A DNA stretch of 64,000 bases from JBBSNV01 sp964458605 (GCA_964458605.1 CAYWLS010000017.1:33546-97545), one strand, 5' to 3'; positions 26,897-37,100 are shown, numbered from the stretch's first letter. Notes: generated by a model from the sequence alone, not told the origin. Made by a program: numbers and translations.

Positions 26897-27973
26897 ATGA
26901 TGATCGACATGAGCGATTTCGCCCGCCGCCACCTGCCTCGCCAGAATCTGGCGACGGCCGAGACGTTTCCACGCGAGTTGTGGCGGCAGATCGGCGCCGC
27001 CGGGCTGTTCCGCATCGGCCTGCCTCAGGCCTTCGGCGGCGATGGCGGCGGCTATCGCGCCATCGCCAGCGCCGAACGGGTCCTGGTGGCTGCGGGCGGA
27101 TCGCTGGGCTTCGGCATGAGCTGGAGCGGACACCAGTTGATGGCCGGCTTCTTCATCGACGGGTTCGCCAGCCCCGCGCAGAAGCAGATGCTGCTGCCTG
27201 GCCTGGCGGCCGGAACGCTGACCCTGGCGGTCGGCGTTTCGGAGCCCGGCGTGGGGGCCCATCCCAAGCTGCTGACCACCACCGTGCGGCGCGAGGGCGA
27301 CGGTTTCCTGATCGACGGCGAGAAATTCTACGTTACCAACGGGCCGATCGCCGACTGGTTCGTGGTGCTGGCCATCACCGCGCTAGAGGCGGGCCGCAAA
27401 CGCTATTCGGCGCTGCTGGTGCCGCGCGACGCGCCGGGCCTGCGGGTCGAGCCGATGCCGTCGCTCAAGGCGCTGCGACCCTCGCCGCACGCGGCGCTCA
27501 AACTGCACGCCTGCCGCGTGCCGGCGGAGAATCTTCTTGGCGCCGCCGACACCGCCTATGAGACCATGGCGTTGCCGTTCCGCGACGTCGAGGATGCGGT
27601 GGGCACGGCGGGCCTGGCCGGCGCGCTGCGCTTCGCCGCCGGGCAACTGGCGTCAGGCGCCCCGCGGAGCGAGGAAGCCGATGCCGCCTTCGGCGAACTG
27701 GCCGGGCTGCTCGACGTGCTCGACCAGGCCTCCGACGCCTGCGTCGCCAGAATGAACCTGGACAACGCCGCCTTGCTGGTCGGCTTCCGCAGCCTGGCGG
27801 GACAGATCGCCGCCCGGCTGAAAGGCCTGCGCTACACGGTGGCCGCGCCGCCGCTGTTCGATACGGTGATGGCCGATATCGACATGTCGCTGGGCATCGC
27901 CCGCCAGCCGCGCACCGTCAAGCAGGCCAGGCTGGGCGCCAAATTCATGGCCGAGTGCGTCGCCGGAAAATGA
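26897..27973 (+). CDS. Divergent acyl-CoA dehydrogenase-like flavoprotein
   Basis: This 358-residue protein has an acyl-CoA dehydrogenase-like sequence: the N-terminal helical segment, a beta-domain stretch with SEPGVGAHPKL, and DGEKFYVTNGPIADWFVV, which are recognisable FAD- and substrate-loop features. The C-terminal part does not show the IYEGT-type catalytic segment of true dehydrogenases, and the sequence ends with QPRTVKQARLGAKF. So dehydrogenation is uncertain, and a flavin monooxygenase (DszC-like) or non-catalytic role is possible. The start at 26897 is the first of three clustered ATGs. The last codon overlaps the flavodoxin start as ATGA at 27970-27973, so the two proteins are probably made together. 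Confidence 0.72.
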   Translation: MMIDMSDFARRHLPRQNLATAETFPRELWRQIGAAGLFRIGLPQAFGGDGGGYRAIASAERVLVAAGGSLGFGMSWSGHQLMAGFFIDGFASPAQKQMLLPGLAAGTLTLAVGVSEPGVGAHPKLLTTTVRREGDGFLIDGEKFYVTNGPIADWFVVLAITALEAGRKRYSALLVPRDAPGLRVEPMPSLKALRPSPHAALKLHACRVPAENLLGAADTAYETMALPFRDVEDAVGTAGLAGALRFAAGQLASGAPRSEEADAAFGELAGLLDVLDQASDACVARMNLDNAALLVGFRSLAGQIAARLKGLRYTVAAPPLFDTVMADIDMSLGIARQPRTVKQARLGAKFMAECVAGK

Positions 27974-28428
27974 AGCGCCTGCTGATCGTGGCCCATGCGC
28001 CGTCGGCCAACACGGCCGCCCTGCGCGATGCGGTGCTGGAAGGCGCGCGAATGGCGGCCGGGGATGTCGAGACCGTGGCGCGCACCCCGTTCGAGGCCGG
28101 GCCGGACGATGTGAGGGCGGCGCAGGCGCTGGTCCTGGGCACCACCGAGAACCTCGGGTACATGAGTGGCGCGCTGAAGGATTTCTTCGACCGCATCTAC
28201 TATCCTTGCCTGGAGCACACCCAAGGCCTGCCCTACGCGCTCTATATCCGCGCCGGCCACGACGGCACCGGCACGCGGCGCGGCGTGGAGACCATCGTCA
28301 CCGGCCTGCGCTGGCGCGCCGTGCGCGAGCCCTTGATCTGCCGGGGCGACTACCGGGCCGAATTCGTCGAGCAATGCCGCGAGCTGGGCGGCCTGGTGGC
28401 GGCGGGGCTGGAGGCGGGAATTTTCTAG
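27970..28428 (+). CDS. Flavodoxin / NAD(P)H-dependent FMN reductase-like protein
   Basis: This 152-residue protein has a flavodoxin-like fold: KRLLIVAHAPSANTAAL at the N-terminus is the phosphate-binding loop, and TTENLGYMSGALKDFFDR near residue 58 resembles the GTPTYWGxMSGxLKxFLD motif. It probably binds FMN. It overlaps the stop of the acyl-CoA-dehydrogenase-like gene by four bases, which suggests it donates electrons to or accepts them from that flavoprotein. Its TAG stop lies inside the CTAG that begins the downstream palindrome. Confidence 0.78.
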   Translation: MKRLLIVAHAPSANTAALRDAVLEGARMAAGDVETVARTPFEAGPDDVRAAQALVLGTTENLGYMSGALKDFFDRIYYPCLEHTQGLPYALYIRAGHDGTGTRRGVETIVTGLRWRAVREPLICRGDYRAEFVEQCRELGGLVAAGLEAGIF

Positions 28429-28489
28429 AGCGGATTCACAGTTCTTGATGGAATTGCCAACGATTCCATCAAGAACGGATTTGCCCTAG
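28425..28489. terminator. 65-base palindromic element with 14-bp perfect stem
   Basis: The core is GTTCTTGATGGAAT (28441-28454), loop TGCCAACG, ATTCCATCAAGAAC (28463-28476), a perfect 14-bp stem. CTAG boundaries at 28425-28428 and 28486-28489 supply the stop codons of both convergent genes. The left arm contains GAGCGGATTCAC, like an element near 45124 and typical of dispersed alphaproteobacterial palindromes. It should end transcription from both sides. Confidence 0.7.
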
Positions 28490-28848
28490 CGGTGCTGCGG
28501 GGCCAGATGCTCGGGCTTGACCACCCGCACCTTGGCGACGGTCAAGGTCAGCGCCAGCTCGAGCGCCGCATCGAGCCTGTCGTCGTAGGCGCCGGTGCGG
28601 GTCTCGCGGCAGAAAGTGTCGAGCAGTTCGTCGAGCGAGGCGACCTTGCCCAGATAGGCAGCCAGCGCCGCGGCGGCCTGGCGGTCGAGCTCGGGCCCCA
28701 GCGCCACCTCGCGCTCGACCACGCCCAGCAGGAAGGCGGAGACCTGGGCGCGAAAGCGAAGCTGCGCGGCCGAGGTGTCGGTGCCGCGTTCGAGAAAGTC
28801 GCGCACCGTGGCCAGGATGTTGGCGAAGGAGGGGCGGTCCTGCAGCAT
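28486..28848 (-). CDS. DUF6285 small protein, LvaB-like partner of the kinase
   Basis: This 120-residue, largely helical protein matches the DUF6285 class by its MLQDRP start, RDFLERG and FRAQVSAFLLGVVERE segments. In Pseudomonas putida a protein of this type (LvaB) is required with kinase LvaA to phosphorylate 4-hydroxyvaleryl-CoA. Here it directly follows a kinase of the LvaA type with a two-base gap, which supports the same partnership. The start is the ATG at 28848. The protein has no visible catalytic motif and probably acts as a kinase subunit. Confidence 0.72.
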   Translation of the reverse strand: MLQDRPSFANILATVRDFLERGTDTSAAQLRFRAQVSAFLLGVVEREVALGPELDRQAAAALAAYLGKVASLDELLDTFCRETRTGAYDDRLDAALELALTLTVAKVRVVKPEHLAPQHR

Positions 28849-28850
28849 GA

Positions 28851-29843
28851 TCAGTCGTAATTCCCGGCGATGGACATCAGCAGGTCGTATTCGATCATGC
28901 TGGTGTTGCGGCCGCAGGCGGCAAACACCACCGAGCTGCGGCCGCTGAAGACGTGCGAATAGGCCTGCATCATGTTGTAGATCGCCCAGCGCAGCAGACC
29001 GTAGATTTCCCAGTAGCGGATTTCTTCGCGATCGATTGCCGCGCCGCCGCCCAGGCGGTAGGCGGCCATGAAGTCCTCGCGCTGGCCGAAGCCGCCGACC
29101 GGCTTGTCGAGTTGGCCGAAGCGCCAGGAGCGGGTGCTGAGCCAGGCGATGTCCTCGGCCGGTGCGCCTATATGGCAGCATTCCCAGTCCAGCACCGCCA
29201 CCAGCCCGTCGGGTCCGACCAGGAAATTGCCGGTGCGCAGATCGGCATGCAGGAAGGTACGGCCGCGCGGCGGCGGGCGGTGCCGTTCGAGCCAGCGAAA
29301 CGCCACTTCCAGCGCCGGATGCGGCTCGCGATAGAGATCGAAATAGCGGCGGAAGGCTGCGATCGGATCGCGGCTCTCGATATAGGGCTCGAGGAAATCC
29401 ACCTCGGCCGGATCGATGGCGTGCAGGCGGGCCAGGAAGCTTGCCAGTTGCCCGGTCAGGTTGCGGCGTGCGGTAGCGAAGGCCGGGTCCTGCAGAATGC
29501 GCTTGGGCAGCGTTTCGCCCTGGTTGAATTCGGTGACGAAGCCCTGGCCGATACCGTCGGCCGTGTCGTAATCGAACAGCGGCCGCGGCACCGGCAGGCC
29601 GTGCTTCACCGCCACCTGCATGGCGCGGTACTGATGCGCCGCCGGCAGGAACGGGCTCTCCGCCGCCGGCACGGTGACCTGGCGCGATACCAGCCGCCGG
29701 CGCGCGCCGGCGCCGTCCACGGCGTCGAACAGCACCGTGCGGTTGGAGCCGCCCACCGTCGGGATCGTCACATTGTCGATCTCGACGGCATCGCCCAGGC
29801 GTCGCCGCACCGCGGCGCGCAGCAGGTCAAGCTCGGTGTTCAA
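28851..29843 (-). CDS. LvaA/ACAD10-11-type acyl-CoA phosphotransferase (APH fold)
   Basis: This 330-residue kinase has the aminoglycoside phosphotransferase fold. The catalytic loop is H199-A-D201-x4-N206 and the metal-binding Asp is D219 in VLDWE. The family includes LvaA and the kinase domains of ACAD10/ACAD11, which phosphorylate 4-hydroxyacyl-CoAs so that the phosphate can be eliminated and beta-oxidation can continue. The start is TTG at 29843, which overlaps the upstream stop as TTGA (29840-29843). The first internal ATG would remove the N-lobe. Antibiotic resistance is unlikely given the neighbours. Confidence 0.74.
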   Translation of the reverse strand: MNTELDLLRAAVRRRLGDAVEIDNVTIPTVGGSNRTVLFDAVDGAGARRRLVSRQVTVPAAESPFLPAAHQYRAMQVAVKHGLPVPRPLFDYDTADGIGQGFVTEFNQGETLPKRILQDPAFATARRNLTGQLASFLARLHAIDPAEVDFLEPYIESRDPIAAFRRYFDLYREPHPALEVAFRWLERHRPPPRGRTFLHADLRTGNFLVGPDGLVAVLDWECCHIGAPAEDIAWLSTRSWRFGQLDKPVGGFGQREDFMAAYRLGGGAAIDREEIRYWEIYGLLRWAIYNMMQAYSHVFSGRSSVVFAACGRNTSMIEYDLLMSIAGNYD

Positions 29844-30877
29844 TGCGGAAAGCCCACCGGCCGGCCGTCCTCGATGCGCTCGATATATTCGCACATGCCG
29901 TAGCCGGTCTTGCCGTCCCAGGCGAATTCGGTGAAGCCCTCGGCGACGCGCGATACCAGCACCTGGCCATCGGCCTTGCGCCGGTTGCGCAGCGGCGCCA
30001 GCGACAGCACGCGACCTTCGATGACCTCGGCGCGGGTGGCGGTGCGCACGTTGAGGCGCACGCGTTGGGGATCCTGCTCGGCGCTCCAGTCGGTGATCAC
30101 GTCCATGTCGGTAATGTCTTCGTACCGGCCATCGACCATCAGCACGCCGACACGGCGGGAATGGCCGTCGGGCGTGGCGATCTTCAGCAGCATGAAGCCG
30201 CGTCCGTCGCCGAAATTGGCCAGGAACAGCCGATACCAGTAGATCACCTGCCAGTAGCGCGGTCCCCAGGAGTGATCGCGCCAGCCGAAGGCCCGGAGCG
30301 GCCAGCGCTGGTCGCCGACCTGCAGCACGCCCGCGACCGCGATGTGCTGGTTGAAGTGGCCCAGCGAGAAGTCGCGCCCGTACATGGTCGGCGTGGCGTC
30401 CGACAGCGGCTCGCCGCCATGGATCGGCGACTGGGCGCTGGCGTTCCATTCGACCGATGCCGGCACGCGCTGGGCGCGGGCGAACACGGTTTCCGGCTGG
30501 CGCAGCAGATTGGGATCGTCCAGCACGAACACTTCCCCGTCGTAGCGCATGCTCATGCGCCTTGTCGGTTCGGCGACCGCGTAACGCAGGCCGCCGGCCT
30601 CGAAACGATCGTTGGCGCCGATCTTGGGACGCTGGAACTGGCAGGCGATGCGGCCATCGGGCAGGTACAGGCAGACCGACAGCTCGGCATAGCCCTCGTT
30701 GACCCGGTTGCCCAGCCGCATCCACCCGCCCAGCCGCTGCTGCGGATCGAAGGCGTTCATGTAGACGCTTTCGTTGAAATTGATCGAGGCGTCGGGACGG
30801 TGCGGGAATTCGTCCTGGTCGGCGAAGCGGAACGGGGCGGTCACGATGCGGGCTCCGGCTGATGAACAGCCGTTCAT
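29840..30877 (-). CDS. DUF7065/7064-like lipid-associated protein
   Basis: This 345-residue protein lacks a signal peptide and membrane segments. It has the beta-rich features of the DUF7065/DUF7064 families, seen here in FGWRDHSWGPRYW (near residue 222) and the aromatic VIYWYRLFLANFGDGRGFML that follows, which recall the AttH/CrtC lipocalin-like fold. Function in this family is not established. It is the first gene of an overlapping trio with the kinase and DUF6285 protein, so a role in binding or isomerising a lipid or terpenoid CoA intermediate is possible. ATG at 30877. Confidence 0.65.
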   Translation of the reverse strand: MNGCSSAGARIVTAPFRFADQDEFPHRPDASINFNESVYMNAFDPQQRLGGWMRLGNRVNEGYAELSVCLYLPDGRIACQFQRPKIGANDRFEAGGLRYAVAEPTRRMSMRYDGEVFVLDDPNLLRQPETVFARAQRVPASVEWNASAQSPIHGGEPLSDATPTMYGRDFSLGHFNQHIAVAGVLQVGDQRWPLRAFGWRDHSWGPRYWQVIYWYRLFLANFGDGRGFMLLKIATPDGHSRRVGVLMVDGRYEDITDMDVITDWSAEQDPQRVRLNVRTATRAEVIEGRVLSLAPLRNRRKADGQVLVSRVAEGFTEFAWDGKTGYGMCEYIERIEDGRPVGFPH

Positions 30878-30896
30878 ATCACAGCCGGGCGCGCCG

Positions 30897-33800
30897 CTAA
30901 ACCGGCCTTTCGCGCAAATTGCGCCGGTCGCGCTGCTCGCAGCGCCGCAGGCTGGCGACCCGGAAACGGTCGAGATAGAGGTAGATCACGGGCGTGGTGT
31001 AAAGCGTCAGCACCTGGCTGACGATCAGCCCGCCGATGATCGAGATGCCCAGCGGCTGGCGCAGTTCGGAGCCCTCGCCGTAGCCGATCGCCAGCGGCAC
31101 CGCTCCCAGCAGCGCGGTCAATGTGGTCATCATGATCGGGCGGAAGCGCCGCAGGCAGGCTTCGAAGATCGCCTCGCGCGTGGTCATGCCCTCGTGGCGC
31201 TCCAGGTCGAGCGCCACGTCGATCATCATGATGGCGTTCTTCTTGACGATGCCGATCAGCAGGATCACGCCGATCATGGCGATGATGCTGAACTCGGTGT
31301 TGAAGATGAACAGCGCCAGCACCGCGCCGATACCGGCCGAGGGCAGGGTGGACAGGATGGTGATGGGGTGGATGTAGCTCTCGTACAGGATGCCCAGCAC
31401 GATATAGACCGCCAGGATGGCAGTGACGATCAGGATCAGCTGGCTGCCCTGCGACTGGGCGAACACGCCGGCGGTGCCCTGGAAGCTGCCATGGATCGAT
31501 GCCGGCACGCCGATCTCGTTCATGGTCTGGTAGATGGCGTCGCTGGCCTCGCTCAAGGTCTTGCCCTCGGGCAGGTTGAACGAGATGGTGGTGGCGGCGA
31601 ACTGGCCCTGGTGGCGCACCGACAGGGGCGTGGCGCCGAAGCCCCAACTGGCCACCGCCGATAGCGGGATCATCTTTTCCTGGCGCAGGCTGACCGCCGA
31701 GCCGGTCGAGGCGTTGCGCGCGGCATTGCCGATCTGGTTGGACGCCTGGTTGCGCACGGTCTGGGTGCCGGTGCTGACGATGTTGTTGGTGGCCTGGGTG
31801 CCGCTGATCGTGCCGCCCGAGGTGCTGATGAAGATGCGCTCCAGCGTCTCGGGGTTCTGCCAGTATTGCGGCGCCACCTCCATGATGACGTGATACTGGT
31901 TGAGCGGGTTGTAGATGGTGGAAACCTGGCGCTGGCCGAAGGCGTCGTACAGGGTGGCGTCGATCTGGCGCGAGCTGATGCCCAGCCGCGCCGCCGCGTC
32001 GCGGTCGATCTTGAGGTCCAGCGAGGAGGCGTTGTTGAGCTGGTCGGAATTGACGTCGGCCAGCTCCGGCAGGTTCTGCAGCGCATCGGCCAGCTTGGGC
32101 GCCCAGGTGTTGAGCTCGTCGACATTGTCCGACTGCAGGGTGAACTGATACTGCGCATTGCTCTGGCGGCCGCCGGCGCGCACGTCCTGCACCGCCTGCA
32201 GGAACAAGGTGGCGCCGGGCACCGAACTCAGCCTGGGGCGCAGCCGGGCGATCACCTGGTCGGCCGAGACCTTGCGCTCGGCGAGAGGCTTGAGCGAGAT
32301 GAACACGAAGCCCGAATTGCCGCCGCCGGTGAAGCCCACCACGCTGTCGACCGCCGGGTCGTCGCGGATCACCGAGATGAAGTGGGCGAATTTGGGCTTC
32401 ATGCCCTGGAACGAGATGCTCTGGTCGGCGCGGATGCCGCCGATCAGCCGCCCGGTGTCCTGCTGCGGGAAGAACGTCTTGGGCACCACCGCGAACATGT
32501 AGACGTTCAGCACCAGCACCGTGGCCAGCACCATCAGCACGATCGGCGCATTGTCCAGCGCTATCGCCAGGCTGCGCCGATAGCCCGCGATCACCCAGTC
32601 GAATACGCGCTCGCTGGCGCGCGCCAGCCGGCCGGGCCGGCGTTGGCCCGGCTGCGGGATGATGGACGCGCACATCATCGGCGTGGTGGTCAGCGAGATC
32701 ACCATCGAGATCAGGATGGTGATCGACAAGGTGACGGCGAACTCGCGGAACATGCGGCCGATCAGCCCGCCCATCAGCAGGATGGGGATGAACACCGCGA
32801 TCAGCGAAATGCTCATCGACAGCACGGTGAAGCCGACCTCGCGGGCGCCGACCAGCGCCGCCTGGCGCCGCGACATGCCCAGCTCGATGTGGCGGGTGGT
32901 GTTCTCCAGCACGATGATGGCGTCGTCGACCACGAAGCCGGTGGCGATGGTCAGCGCCATCAGCGACAGATTGTCGAGGCTGAAGCCCATCAGGTACATC
33001 GCGCCGAACGTGCCGATCAGGGAGATCGGCACGGCCACCGAGGGGATCAGCGCGGCGCGGAAATTGCGCAGGAACAGGAAGGTCACCAGCACGACCAGGC
33101 CGATGCTGATCAGCAAGGTGCGTTCGACGTCGCGCAGCGAGGTGCGGATCGTGGTGCTGCGGTCGGCCGCCACCGAGATGTCGATATCGTGCGGCAATGC
33201 CGCCTGCATTTCCGGCAGCAACTCCCTGATGCGGTCGACCGTCTCGATGATGTTGGCGCCGGGCTGGCGGTAGAGGATCACCAGCACCGACGGCTTGCCG
33301 TTGGCCAGTCCCTGGTTGCGCACGTCCTCGACCGAATCCTCCACCGTGGCGACGTCGCTCAGACGCACCGCGGCGCCGTTGCGATAGGCGATTACCAGCG
33401 AGCGGTACTGGTCGGCCTGGCGCGCCTGGTCGTTGGTGTAGATCTGGTAGCGCAGCTGCCCGGTCTCGATCGCGCCCTTGGGCGCGTTGGCGTTGGCCGA
33501 GGCCAGCGCCGCGCGCACGTCCTCCAGCCCGATGCCGTAGTTGAACAGCGCGTCGGGATTGAGTTCGACGCGAACCGCCGGCAGCGAACTGCCGCCCAGC
33601 GTGACGTCGCCCACGCCCTCGATCTGGGAGAATTTCTGCTGCAGCACGGTGGCCGCGGCATCGTAGATCTGGCCCTGACTGAGGGTGCTCGAGGTCAGCG
33701 CCAGGATCAGCACCGGCGCGTCGGCCGGGTTGACCTTGCGATAGGTGGGATTGCTGCGCAGCCCCGGCGGCAGGTCGGCGCGGGCGGCATTGATGGCCCC

Positions 33801-34127
33801 CTGCACGTCGCGCGCGGCGCCGTCGATGTCGCGGCTGAAATCGAACACCACGGTGATGCGCACGCTGCCCACCGAGCTGTTCGAGGTTATCTCGGTGACG
33901 CCGGCGATCGCGCCCAGCCGCCGCTCCAGCGGCGTGGCGACGCTGGTCGCCACCGTGTCGGGACTGGCGCCCGGCAGCGAGGCGGTGACCGAGATCACCG
34001 GATAGTCGACCTGCGGCAGCGGCGCCACCGGCAGGTGCAGGAAGGCCACGATCCCGGCCAGCGCCAGGCCGATGGTCAGCAGCACCGTGGCCACCGGGCG
34101 GGCGATGAAAGGGGCCGAGATGTTCAT
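30897..34127 (-). CDS. mdtC: RND efflux transporter, MdtC-like
   Basis: This 1076-residue inner-membrane pump of the HAE1 RND family exports drugs, bile salts or other amphiphiles against the proton gradient. The proton-relay aspartates are at D401-D402 (GFVVDDAIIVLEN). There are twelve predicted helices with two large periplasmic loops after TM1 and TM7. It is the third gene of an adaptor-RND-RND operon in which the second and third pump genes differ, as in MdtABC, whose MdtB2C1 heterotrimer forms one pump. Which subunit is B and which is C is inferred from gene order. Confidence 0.85.
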   Translation of the reverse strand: MNISAPFIARPVATVLLTIGLALAGIVAFLHLPVAPLPQVDYPVISVTASLPGASPDTVATSVATPLERRLGAIAGVTEITSNSSVGSVRITVVFDFSRDIDGAARDVQGAINAARADLPPGLRSNPTYRKVNPADAPVLILALTSSTLSQGQIYDAAATVLQQKFSQIEGVGDVTLGGSSLPAVRVELNPDALFNYGIGLEDVRAALASANANAPKGAIETGQLRYQIYTNDQARQADQYRSLVIAYRNGAAVRLSDVATVEDSVEDVRNQGLANGKPSVLVILYRQPGANIIETVDRIRELLPEMQAALPHDIDISVAADRSTTIRTSLRDVERTLLISIGLVVLVTFLFLRNFRAALIPSVAVPISLIGTFGAMYLMGFSLDNLSLMALTIATGFVVDDAIIVLENTTRHIELGMSRRQAALVGAREVGFTVLSMSISLIAVFIPILLMGGLIGRMFREFAVTLSITILISMVISLTTTPMMCASIIPQPGQRRPGRLARASERVFDWVIAGYRRSLAIALDNAPIVLMVLATVLVLNVYMFAVVPKTFFPQQDTGRLIGGIRADQSISFQGMKPKFAHFISVIRDDPAVDSVVGFTGGGNSGFVFISLKPLAERKVSADQVIARLRPRLSSVPGATLFLQAVQDVRAGGRQSNAQYQFTLQSDNVDELNTWAPKLADALQNLPELADVNSDQLNNASSLDLKIDRDAAARLGISSRQIDATLYDAFGQRQVSTIYNPLNQYHVIMEVAPQYWQNPETLERIFISTSGGTISGTQATNNIVSTGTQTVRNQASNQIGNAARNASTGSAVSLRQEKMIPLSAVASWGFGATPLSVRHQGQFAATTISFNLPEGKTLSEASDAIYQTMNEIGVPASIHGSFQGTAGVFAQSQGSQLILIVTAILAVYIVLGILYESYIHPITILSTLPSAGIGAVLALFIFNTEFSIIAMIGVILLIGIVKKNAIMMIDVALDLERHEGMTTREAIFEACLRRFRPIMMTTLTALLGAVPLAIGYGEGSELRQPLGISIIGGLIVSQVLTLYTTPVIYLYLDRFRVASLRRCEQRDRRNLRERPV

Positions 34128-34140
34128 GGCCGCGCGCGGT

Positions 34141-37100
34141 TCACTCGGCCGGGCCGCGCCCTACCGGCGGCGGCAACTCGTCCTCGATCGGACCGCCCGG
34201 CGGATGCGGCGGGCCGAACCAGCGATCGCGCAGCGCCCGGCTGCGGCGCGCCAGGTCGTCGAACGCCAGGTAGATCACCGGCGTGGTGAACAGGGTCAGC
34301 AGCTGGCTGAGGATCAGGCCGCCGACGATGGCGATGCCCAGCGGATGGCGCAGCTCGGAGCCGGTGCCGCTGCCCAGCATCAGCGGCAGGGCGCCCAGCA
34401 GCGCCGCCATGGTGGTCATCAGGATGGGACGGAAGCGCAGCAGGCAGGCCTGGTGGATGGCTTCGCGCGGGCTCTTGCCCTCCAGCCGTTCGGCGTCGAG
34501 CGCGAAGTCGATCATCATGATGGCGTTCTTCTTGACGATGCCGATCAGCAGCACGATGCCGATGATGGCGATAATGCTGAGATTGGCGCCGAACAGCATC
34601 AGCGCCAGCAGCGCGCCGATGCCGGCCGAGGGCAGGGTCGACAGGATGGTGATCGGGTGGATGAAGCTTTCGTACAGCACGCCCAGCACGATATAGACCG
34701 TGACGATGGCGGCCAGGATCAGCAGCAGCTCGTTGCTGAGCGACTTTTCGAAGGCCAGCGCGGCGCCCTGGAAACTGGTCATGATGCTGGCCGGCATGCG
34801 CAGCTCGGCCTGGGCCTGGCGGATTGCCGCCACGCCGTCGCCCAGCGACACGCCCTGGGCCAGGTTGAACGACACGGTGGTGGCGGGGAACTGCGCCAAA
34901 TGGTTGATCTTGAGCGGCGCCAGCTGGACGTTGAAGCTGGCGATCGCCGACAGCGGCACCTGGCCGCCGCCGCCGGCCGGCAAATAGATGCTGCGCAGCG
35001 CCTCGAGCGAGTTCTGCAGCCTTGGATCGGCCTGCAGGATGACGCGGTACTGGTTGGATTGGGTGAAGATGGTCGAGACGATGCGCTGGCCGAACGCGTC
35101 GTACAGCGCGTTGTCGACGGTGGCGGGCGAGATGCCGAAGCGGGCGGCGTTGTCGCGGTCGATCTGCACGTAGACCGACAGGCCCTGCTGCTCCAGGTCG
35201 CTGCTGATATCGGCCAGTTCGGGCAGCGCCGTCAGCTTGGCCATCAGCTTGGGCACCCACTCTTTGAACTCGTCCGGATTGGCGTCCTGCAGGATGAAGC
35301 GGTACTGGGTGCGGCTGACGCTGGAATCGATGGTCAGGTCCTGCACCGGCTGCATGAACAGCGAGATGCCGGTGATGTTGGCGACCTGGCCCTGCAGGCG
35401 CCGGATGATCGACGAGGCGCTGCTGCTGCGCTCTTCCAGCGGCTTGAGGTTGATCAGGAAGCGGCCGGTGTTGAGCGTCTCGTTGGTGCCGTCGACCCCG
35501 ACATAGGAAGCCAGGCTCTGCACGTCGGGATCCTTGAGGATCGCCGCGGCCAGCGCCTGCTGGCGCTCGGCCATGGCCGCGTAGGAGATCGATTGCGGCG
35601 CTTCGGTCACGGCCTGGATCAGGCCGGTGTCCTGGGTCGGGAAGAAGCCCTTGGGAATCACCACGTAGAGCCACGCGGTCGCCACCAGGGTGATCGCCGC
35701 CACCAGCAGCGTCAGGCGCTGGTGGTTGAACACGAAGCCCAGGCCGCGGTCGTACTGGGCGATGATCCAGTCGAACCACTGGCTGGTGCGGCGCACGAAG
35801 GCGTTCTGCTTCTCGACCGGCTTGTGGCGCAGCAGCTTGGCGCACAGCATCGGCACCAGGGTCAGCGACACCACCGCCGAGATCAGGATGGTGACCGACA
35901 AGGTGACGGCGAATTCGCTGAACAGCCGGCCCACCACGTCGCCCATGAACAGCAGCGGGATCAGCACCGCGATCAGCGACACGGTCAGCGACACGATGGT
36001 GAAGCCGATCTGCTGCGAGCCCTTGAGCGCGGCCTGCAGCGGCGGATCGCCCTGCTCGATGTAGCGGGCGATGTTCTCGATCATGACGATGGCGTCGTCG
36101 ACCACGAAGCCGGTGGCGATGGTCAGCGCCATGATCGACAGGTTGTTCAGGCTGAAGCCCGCCAGGTACATGATGGCCAGGGTGCCGATCAGCGACAGCG
36201 GCACCGACAGGCTGGGAATGAGCGTCGCCGAGGGGCTGCGCAGGAACACATAGATCACCAGCACCACCAGCAGCACCGCCAGGCCGAGCTCGAACTCCGC
36301 GTCGCGCACCGAGGCGCGGATGGTCACGGTGCGGTCGGTCAGCAGGGCGACATCGATGGTCGGCGGCAGCGATTCCTGCAGGCTGGGCAGCAGCGCCTTG
36401 ATGTCGTTGACCACCGAGATGACGTTGGCGCCGGGCTGGCGCTGGATGTTCAGGATCACCGCCGGCGTGGTGTTGTACCAGGCGCCCTGGGCGTCGTTCT
36501 CCGCGCCTTCTTCGACCGTCGCCACGTCGGACAGCCGTACCGGCGCGCCGTTGCGATAGGCCAGCACGATGTTCCTGTAGTCGTCGACGCTGGTCAGCTG
36601 GTCGTTGGCGTTCAGCGTATAGGCGCGGCTGGGGCCGTCGAACTTGCCCTTCGGCGTGTTGACGTTGGCGTTGTTCACCGTGCTGCGCAGGTCGTCGAGG
36701 TTCAGGCCGTAGGCGGCCAGCGCGTTGGGATTGGCCTTGATGCGCACCGCCAGCCGGTGGCCGCCGCCCAGGGTCACCAGGCCGACGCCGGAGACCTGCG
36801 ACAGCTTCTGCGCCAGGCGCGTGTCGACCAGGTCGTGGATCTGGGTCAGCGGCACGGTCTTGGACGTGATCGCCAGGGTCAGGATCGGCGCATCGGCGGG
36901 ATTGACCTTGGCGTAGATCGGCGGCGCCGGCAGGTCGCCGGGCAGCAGGTTGCCGCCGGCATTGATGGCGGCCTGGACCTCCTGCTCGGCGATGTCGAGG
37001 CTGAGGCTGAGATCGAATTGCAGGGTGATGGTCGAGGCGCCGGCCGAGCTGACCGACGACATCTGATTGAGCCCCGGCATCTGGCCGAACTGACGCTCCA

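Noticed and set aside
28851..29843. Aminoglycoside-resistance phosphotransferase
   Set aside because: The fold is shared, but the neighbour DUF6285 protein and lack of resistance-gene context favour an acyl-CoA kinase.
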